Of a DNA stretch of 64,000 nt, positions 54,801 through 64,000 are shown piece by piece. The stretch comes from Kalaharituber pfeilii. Taxonomy: Eukaryota > Ascomycota > Pezizomycetes > Pezizales > Pezizaceae. The notes beneath the pieces were generated by a model, which searched no databases, was not told where the DNA came from, and saw nothing but the letters and a program-made list of their open reading frames with translations. The DNA is taken from the NCBI GenBank assembly GCA_015179045.1, contig WHUZ01000031.1, positions 434,001 through 498,000 of the forward strand, written 5' to 3'. Every line of letters begins with the position of its first letter. Position 1 is the first letter of the stretch. The translations under genes and the position numbers were made by a program.

Positions 54801-57268
54801 TACGCCCTTTCGCGACGAGCTTTCCCCCAGAAATCGGAGAACTGTTACTCTATATTGCTACTTCATGGCCATATCATGTCAAGTCATGTTCGGCGAAGGT
54901 AGCATCTAGTTTAAAAGGGCTGCTGCAGAATATATTCTGTAATAACAATTTACTATCCCTGTTGCATACGTGGTACCTAAATCAAAGTGTGCACAAAGGT
55001 AGATTCTATTCACATTCCACCTATAACCCCGCTGTCAGCTACTGCGTTATGGTTGATATCCTTCCTGTTTACAAAGAACTTCTTTCCGGGGACCTCAATC
55101 AAGAAGAAATCTGCAAGTCTGTGAGTCTTGCCGATGCAGCGCGCACAGGATCAATTCAGTTGGTGCAAAATGTGTTGGATCTTGTTGGTGATATTAATAT
55201 TCCTGATCAGGATGGAGGTTACGCACTTCATGGGGCAATTCAAATTAACAAGCCAGAAATGGTGAAATTTATGTTGGCCCAAGGGGCAAGAATCGATTCT
55301 GTGTATGAGGGCATTCAACCAATTGCGCGCTGTGCTATTCAGGGGGCAGTAGAGATCGCGCATTTGTTGATCAAGAGCGGAGCCGATCTCACTATCTCAG
55401 AAGGTGAAGAGCGCATATGTTCTCCATTTTATACCAATAACCCTCTGCATCTAGCAGCCTCCTACGTCCAAGAGGCGATGTTACGGTTCTTATTGGACCA
55501 AGGGCTTGACGTCAATGTACAGCAACGGCATTATGGTACTGCATTGCAGGCAGCGGTATCCGGCGGAGTAGAGAGTAATATCGAGACTCGGATGAAGATT
55601 GTAAAGCTCCTGATAGAGCATGGTGCTGAAGTAAATGCGAAGGGAGGGATATATGGATTTGCTCTTCAAGCAGCTGCCCTGGAAGGATACCACATTATTG
55701 TGAAATGCCTACTAGATGCTGGAGCAGATGTCCACCTTATCGGCGGGCAATATGGGACTGCTTTGCAAGCTGCCGCCTGCAGTGGAGCCGAATCTGTAGT
55801 CAAACTGCTGTTGGATGCCGGAGCAGAGGTCAACATACTTGGTGGAGGGTATGGGACTGCCTTGCAAGCCGCTGCCGGGAGAGGAGCCGAATCTGTAGTC
55901 AAATTGCTGTTGGATGCTGGAGCAGATGTCAACATAATGGGTGGAGTGTATGGGACTGCCTTGCGAGCTGCTGTCCCGAGTGGAGCCGAATCTGTAGTCA
56001 AATTGCTGTTGGATGCCGGAGCAGAGGTCAACATACTTGGTGGAAAGTATGGGACTGTCTTGCAAGCTGCTGCCTTTGAGGGAAACGAATCTGTAGTCAA
56101 ATTGTTGTTGGATGCCGGAGCAGAGGTCAACATAATGGGTGGAGTGTATGGGACTGCTTTGCAAGCCGCTGCCTGGAGAGGAGCCGAATCTGTAGTCAAA
56201 TTGCTGTTGGATGCCGGAGCAGAGGTCAACATACTTGGTGGAGAGTATGGGACTGCCTTGCAAGCCGCTGCCGGGAGAGGAGCCGAATCTGTAGTCAAAT
56301 TGCTGTTGGATGCTGGAGCAGATGTCAACATAATGGGTGGAGTGTATGGGACTGCCTTGCGAGCTGCTGCCCCGAGTGGAGCCGAATCTGTAGTCAAATT
56401 GCTGTTGGATGCCGGAGCAGAGGTCAACATACTTGGTGGAGAGTATCGGACTGTCTTGCAAGCTGCTGCCTTTGAGGGAAACGAATCTGTAGTCAAATTG
56501 CTGTTGGATGCCGGAGCAGAGGTCAACATAATGGGTGGAGTGTATGGGACTGCCTTGCAAGCCGCTGCCTGGTCAGGAGCTGAATCTGTAGTCAAATTGC
56601 TGTTGGATGCCGGAGCAGAGGTCAACATACTTGGTGGAAAGTATAGGACTGCCTTGCAAGCTGCCGCCTGCAGTGAAGCCGAATCTGTAGTCAAATTGCT
56701 GTTGGATGCCGGAGCAGATGCCAATATAATGTGTGGAGATTATGGGACTGCCTTGCAAGCCGCTGCCGGGAGAGGAGCCGAATGCCTAGTCAAATTGCTG
56801 TTGGATGCCGGAGCAGAGGTCAACATAATTGGTGGATACTTTGGGACTACCTTGCAAGCTGCCGCCTGTAGTGGTGCCGAATCTGTAGTCAAATTGCTGT
56901 TGGATGCAGGAGCAAAGGTCAACACCATTGGAGGAATGTACGGCACTGCTCTACACGCAGCGGCGTACATGGGCAGTTTTCAGGCTTTCATAATACTTCT
57001 GGATGCAGGTGCAGATATACATACGACGTCGGGGAGGTTAGGTTCTGTTTTGCAAGCTGCCGCATGCTCCTACCGGGACACAGTCGAAAGAATTAAGATA
57101 TTGCTTGATAGGGGTGTTGAAGTGAATGCGAGGGGTGGAGAGTATGGCACCGCACTGAATGCGATTGAACAAGATTATGCGCGTCAGTGGGGATATACCT
57201 ATGAGCGTCACAAGGCCATAGAGTTTTTGAAGGGCCATGGGGCAGAGGCGGGAGCGTGGAGGGCTTGA
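51875..57268 (+). pseudogene. NACHT-ankyrin NLR-like (STAND) protein, frame broken by a TTGG duplication
   Basis: Six exons: 51875-52044, 52126-52609, 52954-53076, 53153-53237, 53311-54265, 54315-57268. Introns are 81, 344, 76, 73 and 49 bp. The N-terminal region (NPLAGDEIFREQLSKCQ...GLRFFVN, ALCIAYTGLIEFF) resembles the helical domain before NACHT in fungal ankyrin NLRs. A charged helical segment (EKKRQLLREKQEAEERE) precedes Walker A GTAGVGKS (about 402-409); Walker B is LVIDAFDE (about 503-510). Winged-helix motifs follow (FLWAKCQVDEL, LPSDIDATYRRIV, HYTVQEFLVREW). Then TTGG is duplicated (54772-54779), which moves the frame and gives a stop at 54781-54783 (761 residues). Without the four bases the protein is 1588 residues with about 20 ankyrin repeats. 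Start 51875 (MGKIRNKVKGIFG) was preferred over 51716 because it gives a basic head like the other NLR. Confidence 0.82.
55831..56622 (+). repeat. Higher-order ankyrin repeat: 396-bp block of four 99-bp units, duplicated in tandem
   Basis: 55831-56226 and 56227-56622 are near copies, with roughly ten differences by eye. Each block holds four 33-residue repeats recognisable by their variable words (GRG, PSG, FEGNE, WRG/WSG) between constant KLLLDAGAEVN and ILGG/IMGG parts. More 99-bp units follow to about 56960. Confidence 0.88.
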
Positions 57269-57394
57269 GACCTCAGGTTGCTATACATACATCGTTGAAG
57301 TCAGACGTCGACATACTTGATATGACAAGGCCCATCTACAACTGATGATGTGGGGTCGTACGCGCGAGATCTTGACATTTAAGTTCTGAACAAT

Positions 57395-57430
<36 letters not shown>

Positions 57431-59201
57431 CCTTTTTTTGTTTTTATGAATCGAACTCCTCTCACACTCTGTCTGTCTGTCTCTCGTTACGTCAATGTAC
57501 AGCCTGTACCATCTTGCTGTCTCAGAATATATACCTACCTACAGGTCTGTAATGAAAATAACATGTCTTACTGCATATGTAATCATGCCGTTTATTCTAT
57601 TGTCCCGTAGCTGGCCATCATAGGCCGGCCGGATTGTACTTTATGTGTCGTGAGGTGTGGCATGTACGCATGTTTACCCTATCAGTAGTAATGTACTTTG
57701 CTACTATAGGTCAGTTGTCGGCCAATGTACCGATGTTTGAGCCTGCTTGAGGTGCTTATATACATACATAGTTACCCCAAAGCGCTTCTCGACTTGGCGA
57801 TGCGAAGGACGAAGGTTGTTGTGGCAGGCCACGCGCGCTTTTATGCTTAATCCTTGTCTCCTTCAATGGCCTATATATGCGTGGGGTTCTTGGTATGTGT
57901 TGCAGCTGGCAGTCTTCAGTGATCAGTCTACCTTACTATTCCATCATGGACGGTGAGAAATCTTCATCCCACAATGCAAGTTAGTTTACGGTTTCAGGGT
58001 AACACTAGCTTGCCGTCTGCCTACTAATCTGCACTGGCCTGGGCATATGTATACCATGATACTTACTCCTTGTGTAGTACGCGCTGCTACATAAATGTGA
58101 TTAATTATATTCCAACGAATACTATGTATATAGTTAATGCGCCATCCACTCACCACAGCTGCAGGTACCACAGCCCTTGGATTGAGTTAGACGTGTCAAC
58201 AGCAAGTTCCATCTTCCGCCCCGCAGCGACGGGAGCAGCAGGAGCAGTCCATCACATGTGAGAGAGGTACCGGGACGACATATTAATCGACGTAGCGTGA
58301 TAAATAACGGGTTATTAATCGAGTGAGAAATTTTGTTCCCCACAGGTTTCATACATGGTGCACGGAACCCTTCATACTTTTTTTTTTTTTTTTTTTGTTT
58401 TTGTTTATTGACCCAGCAAAAGCTGTGTCCCGGGAAATGGATCATTGGGAAAACCAGGTGCAATTTCTTATAGTCGTGACCTATTTGGGTAATTGGGTTG
58501 CTAATTATGGCGATAGATACCCTTCGTTATTCCGCTTATTTGTGTTGAAGATGCTGTTGGGCTGGAATTTATTAATGCAACGTAGAATAGAGTGTGTGTG
58601 CATGTTGAAAAGTGAATAGTTATGTATATACGAAGTATGCATGCTGAGATCATACTCCGCGCCCTTGGGAACACAAGTTATCCCCGAGTCAAGCGTGATG
58701 AAGTGTCTTAGAACGAAACATTTGACAACCGGCTCCCAGTTCTAGTTCCTAGATACAACTAGTCATTACCATTCTTTTCAGCCATTTCTAATCGCTCTTT
58801 TATTTCCATTTCCAAATTTAGCAAGACGAAAACAAATCATTGTTACCTTTACAACGGCCGTTGTGTCAACCAGACTATTGTTATTTGTCTGTTTTACCGA
58901 ACGGGGGGGGGGTAATAACTCAGGTGAGAAAAAATGAGTAACCCAGGAATCTTACATTGACCATTCAAACCGAAATTACTAATAGAGGTGAAGGTTTGCG
59001 TAGGAAGTATATGTTACGTACGGTACTATCTACTTGACTACGTATGAATGTACTGTATGTACATATACGTTGCTACGTTTTTTTTTTATAGGGGTAGATT
59101 TTCAGCTCTTTGAAAGCTTGCGTACGCGGATGAAATGGAAGTAGAAATTCCCTAGTTCCCACTGATAGCGGTGGGTATCAAAAAAAAAATAAAAAATAAA
59201 A

Positions 59202-59237
<36 letters not shown>

Positions 59238-59754
59238 ATATATATTTACCTTTTTGTATAAGGGCTTGTGGGTAGTTTAGACATAGGAGCGCTTGACGTT
59301 GCATGAAAAGAAAAAACCCGGCAATCTGGCCCGTTTTCTGTATGATATAATTATGTATTAATATTATCGACGTATCAATGGACCGAAGCCATAGCTCCCA
59401 ACAAGTTGCAAGTTGATATAAATCCTAGGGTACATATATAAGCATTGTTGGGTTATTAGCTTTTGGTCACGGGAGGGGAGGAGAAGGAGGGAAGGTAGGG
59501 AGAGAGCGAGCATGTGGAGGGATTAAATGAAGCCTTTTTAAACACTTAGTACCTAAGTGTTTGTTGAGGCAAAGCTTGCAACCACACCGTCACGTGCGAG
59601 TGTTTACTGGCGGGTTGTCAAGAAACGTTAACCAAATCAGGTATACGTATACTTTTGAGCACTTTTGTATTTTTGTCAGGGTCCGTCCGTTAACAAACCG
59701 TCCATTAACAAACTTGGAAACAAAAAAAAAAAAAAAAAAAAAAAAAGAACAAAA
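57269..59754. other. Intergenic region without a supported gene
   Basis: Contains a T-run of about 34 nt near 57398-57431, a T-run near 58378-58396 followed by a sequence that on the minus strand reads ACAGCTTTTGCTGGGTCAAT (faintly like the short poly(A) family), a (TAA)n tract at about 59203-59235 and an A-run of 26 at about 59720-59745. No coding sequence was recognised. Confidence 0.5.
59203..59235. repeat. (AAT)n microsatellite
   Basis: About ten AAT units following an A-rich stretch. Confidence 0.85.
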
Positions 59755-60218
59755 ATGCACTCGCCTTTTAAAACCATGGCATGCGGTTTACTGTGTCTGG
59801 GGTTCGTGATACACGGTGCCCCAACGGACGAATTCGGTCGCTTGGAGCCAGTAGTACAGCATCTTCCTGTCTTACGCCCGCGAGCGCCGATCGACTTTTC
59901 TCAGGTACCAAAAAAAAAAAAAAAAAAAAGAAAAAAGTGCAGCAGGCTCTAACGCACCCGCAGATCACGATCGACCTAGCCAAAGACCTGTACTATGCAT
60001 ACGGCACTGGGGCCTCTGCACGCCCAAACACTCCGTACTCCATGCCTCCGGACCTACCCTCTCCTGCGAACCAGAATGAGAGAATCGGGACCAGAGGTTC
60101 CGGAGGCGCTACAAGTGGCAGTGCTGTTCCTGGGTCAAGCGCAGGACGAGGAACCGCGCCGAGAGCGAATACTCCTGCTCTGAGCCCGATGCCGGTCAAT
60201 AGTGGGTATGTACAATAG
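59755..60218 (+). CDS. Small putative secreted protein, two exons, no known family
   Basis: Exon 1 59755-59904 and exon 2 59964-60218 join in phase 0 to 134 residues. The first 22 residues (MHSPFKTMACGLLCLGFVIH) have a hydrophobic core followed by GAP, fitting a signal peptide with cleavage near GA-P. The mature part is short and then Pro/Ser/Gly/Thr rich without cysteines. The intron is 59 bp (GTACCA...CTAACG...GCAG), has a good branch-like CTAAC, and carries A20 plus A6; read through, it would encode poly-Lys. A second ATG at 59776 is possible. I recognise no family. It could be a cell-wall or effector-type protein, or a false call: the support is the intron signals, the phase and the signal-like start. 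Confidence 0.45.
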
Positions 60219-61463
60219 CTTTTTTGGAGTGCGCGAGGCAAGCTGAAGAGCCCGTGTCATGGTGCTAACTGGAATGTCAAGAAACCAACCCAGGGCATGA
60301 CATATACGTGCACCATCTGCAACCTGCAACAAATAACTGACAGACAGGAAAGTCGTTAAGTTGGTATCATGTTATTAACGGCTCTGGTGTTTGTCAGTAG
60401 TGATGTAGAGGGGTAGAGTGAGAGCCGTTCCAGAGGGTTTCCTGAAAACTCATTATAGAACCTATTCCTTTTCCTCTTTATTTAATTTAAATTTTTTTTT
60501 TTTTTTTTTTGGCGCTTTGTTTGAAAAGCCCGGTTGTGTTTCATTTTTTTAAATTTTTTTTCCCCCGAAGATTTTGCATTCCCCCCCCCTCTCCCTTCCC
60601 TTCTCTCGATTCTTTCACCAAGTAGTGACCGGGATTACTTCATCTATTATGCCTCCCGTTCCCAATTTTCATCTGTTTCCCCGATGTGAAAAGAGATAGT
60701 AGCGATACACAACAAGTGTCTTTGAACAAAACGAAATTCTGGCTCTCCGGCTACTAGACACATACGCATATACAGCGCCCCCGAAGTATTTACGGAAGCC
60801 TAAGATCTGCGGGGGGGTCTACATACCTGGCGCCCCGAGTACTAGGTTAAGCTTAGTACAGGGTGTATGCCTTGTACGTGTGTTTTTTTTTTGTCTGTTG
60901 TGTTGTGTATTGTGCCTGTAGCCGGGTTAAAAAAAAAAAAAAGAACTAGGAAATAGGAAATAGGAAATAGGAAATACTATGCATACCCAGCTGGGTATTC
61001 CAGAAAAAAAAAAAAAAAACTAAAGTGAAATGCAGTGGGTAGGAGGATTGGAACTTTGATTCAGGGTAATGATGGACCGGGGGTTGATGGACCGGGGCGC
61101 TTTTTTTTAATTATATATACAGGAAATTACATATAACATATATATAAAAGACAAACGAAAGAGAACAAGATCACGTAATGCCCTCCCAGAATTTTTTTTT
61201 TATTTTTTTCCCCTAGGTACCACGGTATGTACTGTATTACCTTCCTTCCTAACAATTAAAAAAGACAAAAAGGAGAAAAAAAAAAAAAAAAAAAAAAAAG
61301 GGGAAAAAAAAAAGATTAACGCTTTTCTATTCGTGCAACCATATCTTTTGATTTTGTCTATTTCTTTTTTCTCAATACATGAAACGTACAGACCACCTCT
61401 CCACCCCCACCCACCCACCCACCCACAATGAAAAACCAAAACCAAAACCAGACGCACTGGTCT
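60219..61463. other. Intergenic region: 3' side of RIX1
   Basis: No gene. It has long A and T runs (60490-60510, 60929-60942, 61000-61017, 61276-61299), four GGAAATA units at about 60946-60977 and a small ACCC repeat at 61405-61424. A palindrome ATACCCAGCTGGGTAT precedes the A-run at 61003. Confidence 0.55.
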
Positions 61464-64000
61464 TCACCTCTCCATCCCGCCTGCATCCTCACTTCTTTCC
61501 TCGTCCTCCTCCTCCTCCTCCACGTCGTCGTCCTGGTCCTCCTCCGTATCTGTGTCCTCCCCAATATCAATCTCCGGTATCACCATATCTTCGTCTTCGT
61601 CTTCGTCGTCGCTGCTGTTGTGGTTACGACTACGATCAATATATGGCGACGACGGCATTACCGGCTCCGCCACCGCCGAAGGTGGGTCCGGGATTGGTGG
61701 TGGGGATGATGGGGCTGGCGAGGGGGAGCTTAGCTTTGTCCTTTTTGGTGATGGGGGTGGTGGGGTGGGTGGGGGCGGAGGTGGTGGTAGGGGCTGCGAC
61801 GGTTCTGGTGGTGGTGGTTGTGCGGTGGTAGTAGTCACAGGCGGGAGAGCCGTAGGGGCCTGTAGCATATTCTGCCACTGCTCCTGCCGCGTTTGCGGTA
61901 TCGAGATGGAGGTTGAGCTTGCGTCAATATCCATCTCCTTCGTCCCTTCTCCGTCATCTCCTTCCTCCTCGTCCGTCGAAGCATCCCCTTCGTCCTCTTC
62001 CTCCTCTCCATCATCCGCCCTGACCACCGGCATTCTCGGCCACACCAGCGCCTGCGTTGCCATCTCCCTGACCCTGATGTCCCCATTATTCCCCCCAGCC
62101 GCGCCAACCCCCTGCCCTGCCCCAACGAGGTGCGTCACCAAGCTCGCCTTCACCCATCCCGCGGGCCACAGCACGCTCGCAAGCATCATTTCCTGATTCC
62201 CTGTCATGACTGCGAGCCTATCGATCTTGGTCCGGAGTTCCGACGGGATATGCGTTGAGGAGGCGAGAAGGGTTGTGAGGAGGGCGCTGGGAATGTTGGG
62301 GTGCGGGGATGTTGGGAACGGGTTTGAGTTGGAGATGATGCTGGTGGATTGCGTCTGCAAAAGTGCGTCGGCGAGGGTGCTTGGGTTTGTGTTGATCGTG
62401 TTGGAGGATGGGGTGGTGTTGGTCTTGTGCTTTTTGCGTTTGTTGCCGTGGTGCACGGTGCCCTGCGCCGTTTTTTCTGAAGCTGCACTTGCGACAAGCG
62501 CGGCACGGTCGTCGGATAGCCCGCCAAAGGCCGCAGCTATGTCCTCGCATGCCCCGTCGGCGATTTTCATCACCTTTTTCATTATGGCGTGGGTACGTGG
62601 TATTCCGCGTCCGCAGAGTCGAAGTAGAGTGTCGAGGAGTACGTACCCCGCGGTTCTGACCTCGATGTTTGCTGCTGCGGAGATACCGTCCCACGACCAG
62701 ACGACTTGTTCTAATGTCTGCATTGCGACGGGGACAAAGAGACCGGAAAGGCGGCGCACGATGGTGTCGAGGAGATTCAAGGTTGCGGTGTGCAGGGCTG
62801 GTAGGCGGGCGAAGAGAGTATCCCGGGACGAGGTGGGGTGAATCGGGTTCGGTGACGAGGTGCAGGAGGAGACGGAGAGGATGCGCCGGGTTAGGAGGAG
62901 GATGTGGCCTAGGGGTGCTGTGACCGGGGCTGAAGTTGGGAGTGAGAAGAATGTGGATATGATGTGGAGGAAGAGAAGTGCACGGTCAAGAGTGGTGGAT
63001 GGGGAAGGTGGGGGGAAAGAGAGGGAGAAGTCGGAGGGTGAGAGGGTGCCGCGGAGTGCCGGGTCCTCGAGGATCGGCGCAAAGACGTCATCAAGGACGG
63101 CGTGTGTGTCAGAGAGAACGCATTTGAGCGTGCGAGACCATTCCGCTGCGACAGCAGAGGCGGTGTTGGTGCGGTCTCCTCCGGCGTCGCCGCTGCGGAC
63201 GGGGGCCGCGCATAGGTGGAGGTTGACGAGCAGTTCCTGGGAGAGGGCGTCGACCTCCGGGGTGCGCGAGTATGGGGGAGGGCGAGGAGGGCGGCCACTA
63301 TCGACCGCGTGCGCTTGACGAAGGGGCGGAAGGTGGTGGGGTGCGCGGAGAGGGTCTGCGCGAGCGCTCTGAGGCAGGCGGGGAGCAGCGCGGGGTCGTC
63401 GGTGATGGCGGGGGCGGAAGGCTGGGCGGAACTGCGGTTCGAGGAGGGCGGAGAGAGGAGGCTCAGGGCGCATTCGAGGTAGGACTTGAGGTTCGGCGAG
63501 GTGATTTCGCGGGCGAGGGAGGGCCTGCAGACGGCGAGGGAGTTGAAGATGCGGGAGAGCGTCGCGAGGGCGAGGACAAGCGTCGGGGTCGGCTCGGGTC
63601 TCTGTGCGGGGCGGACATTAGCTAGACTGCCGGAGGGAGCGGAGCGGCAGAAGGAGATGCGGACGGGGATCTCGTACCCCCAGCAGCGCAAGCACGAGCG
63701 GCGCCCACGTCTTTGCGTGCGCGGCGAGACACTCGCGGCTGCTGCCGACGCACGCCCCGACGAGCGCAGCGCCGGCCCACCTGCCCTGCGGCGCGCGGCT
63801 CTGGAGCAGCGCGGAGACGCGGGCCCGCAGCTTGTGGAGGAGCACGGCAGCGTCCTCGCTGGCGCTGCGGAAGGCGCTCTCGAGGACGGGCGCGGCGTAG
63901 AGGGCGCCGATGTGCGCGGGGAGCGCGGCGGGGAGGGCGTCGTCGGGGACGGCGGTGAGGGCGGCGGCGAGCGCGCGGAGGGGGGCGAGGCCGGCGGCGG
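61464..64000 (-). CDS. RIX1: Rix1-type pre-rRNA processing protein (5' end outside window), apparent one-base frameshift
   Basis: Runs off the right edge. Exon 63678-64000 (partial) carries LLHKLRARVSALLQSRAPQGRWAG and LAAHAKTWAPLVLALLG, the conserved start of Rix1/PELP1. A 76-bp intron (GTACGA...CTAAT...ACAG, 63602-63677) joins it in phase 0 to LVLALATLSRIF, ITSPNLKSYLECALSLL and HPTTFRPFVKR. Near 63274-63278 (C5 on the coding strand) the frame must change by one base to continue with TPEVDALSQELLVNLHLC and on to the stop at 61464. The rest has helical repeats (RRLSGLFVPVAMQTLEQVV, VWSWDGI), a basic stretch NKRKKHK, Pro-rich parts and an acidic tail (Asp/Glu clusters). With Ipi1 and Ipi3, Rix1 acts in 60S subunit maturation in the nucleus. 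The homopolymer frameshift may be a sequencing error in this GC-rich stretch. Confidence 0.85.

Noticed and set aside
55666..56724. 352-codon open frame on the minus strand and a 282-codon frame beside it
   Set aside because: They are opposite-strand shadows of the 99-bp ankyrin units; a repeat length divisible by three keeps any open frame open.
57380..57500. Possible tRNA-derived SINE (minus strand GAGTTCGATTC followed by A-rich sequence)
   Set aside because: Only a B-box-like motif; no A box at a proper distance and no target duplication.
62206..62841. 211-codon frame on the plus strand
   Set aside because: It is a shadow of RIX1; GC-rich coding DNA leaves long frames on the other strand.
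1..64000. CRISPR arrays, operons, bacterial promoters
   Set aside because: The sequence is clearly eukaryotic (introns, fungal families); no array of spaced identical repeats was seen.

Overview
This window is nuclear DNA of a filamentous ascomycete (Pezizomycotina), possibly Pezizomycetes. The signs are short GT-AG introns (mostly 50-80 bp) with CTAAC/CTGAY-like branch points, housekeeping proteins of clear fungal type, large STAND/NACHT-ankyrin proteins, and fungal-type Ty3, Ty1, PIF/Harbinger and TA-target DNA transposons. No rRNA, tRNA or CRISPR array was recognised.

Layout. 1-12.9 kb is a gene block: the 3' end of RPT2 (26S proteasome ATPase, +), SEC12 (ER exchange factor for Sar1, -), GRS1 (glycyl-tRNA synthetase, dual-targeted by its structure, -) and a nine-exon F-box protein (-). 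12.9-34.1 kb is a gene desert of decayed transposons: TA-flanked MITE-like elements, a palindromic pair of Tc1-like ends, and a mutilated Ty3/gypsy region with a Ty1/copia fragment in an odd LTR-PBS arrangement. 34.2-38.5 kb is a NACHT-ankyrin NLR-like gene (-) with one in-frame stop. 40.2-42.8 kb is a decayed PIF/Harbinger element with transposase and Myb-like partner. 42.9-51.1 kb holds nested repeats and two copies of a fungal PD-(D/E)XK-like gene, both damaged. 51.9-57.3 kb is a second NACHT-ankyrin gene (+), broken by a 4-bp tandem duplication exactly between the NACHT part and the ankyrin part. The right end has a small putative secreted protein and the 3' part of RIX1 (60S ribosome biogenesis, -).

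The most unusual signal is a family of very short poly(A)-tailed insertions. The unit is about 30-70 nt, mostly about 40, before the A-tail. Six copies have target-site duplications of 7-13 bp, two copies sit in a pseudogene whose paralog in this window preserves the empty sites, and unrelated copies start at about the same 5' position. They look like ultrashort SINEs moved by an unseen LINE.

Functional logic. The conserved block genes serve basic cell biology (proteasome, ER export, translation, ribosome assembly). The interior is a fast-evolving, transposon-rich compartment carrying two candidate self/non-self recognition NLRs with recently amplified ankyrin repeats. All exon boundaries were read by eye from frame, splice signals and family resemblance; no alignment was run.
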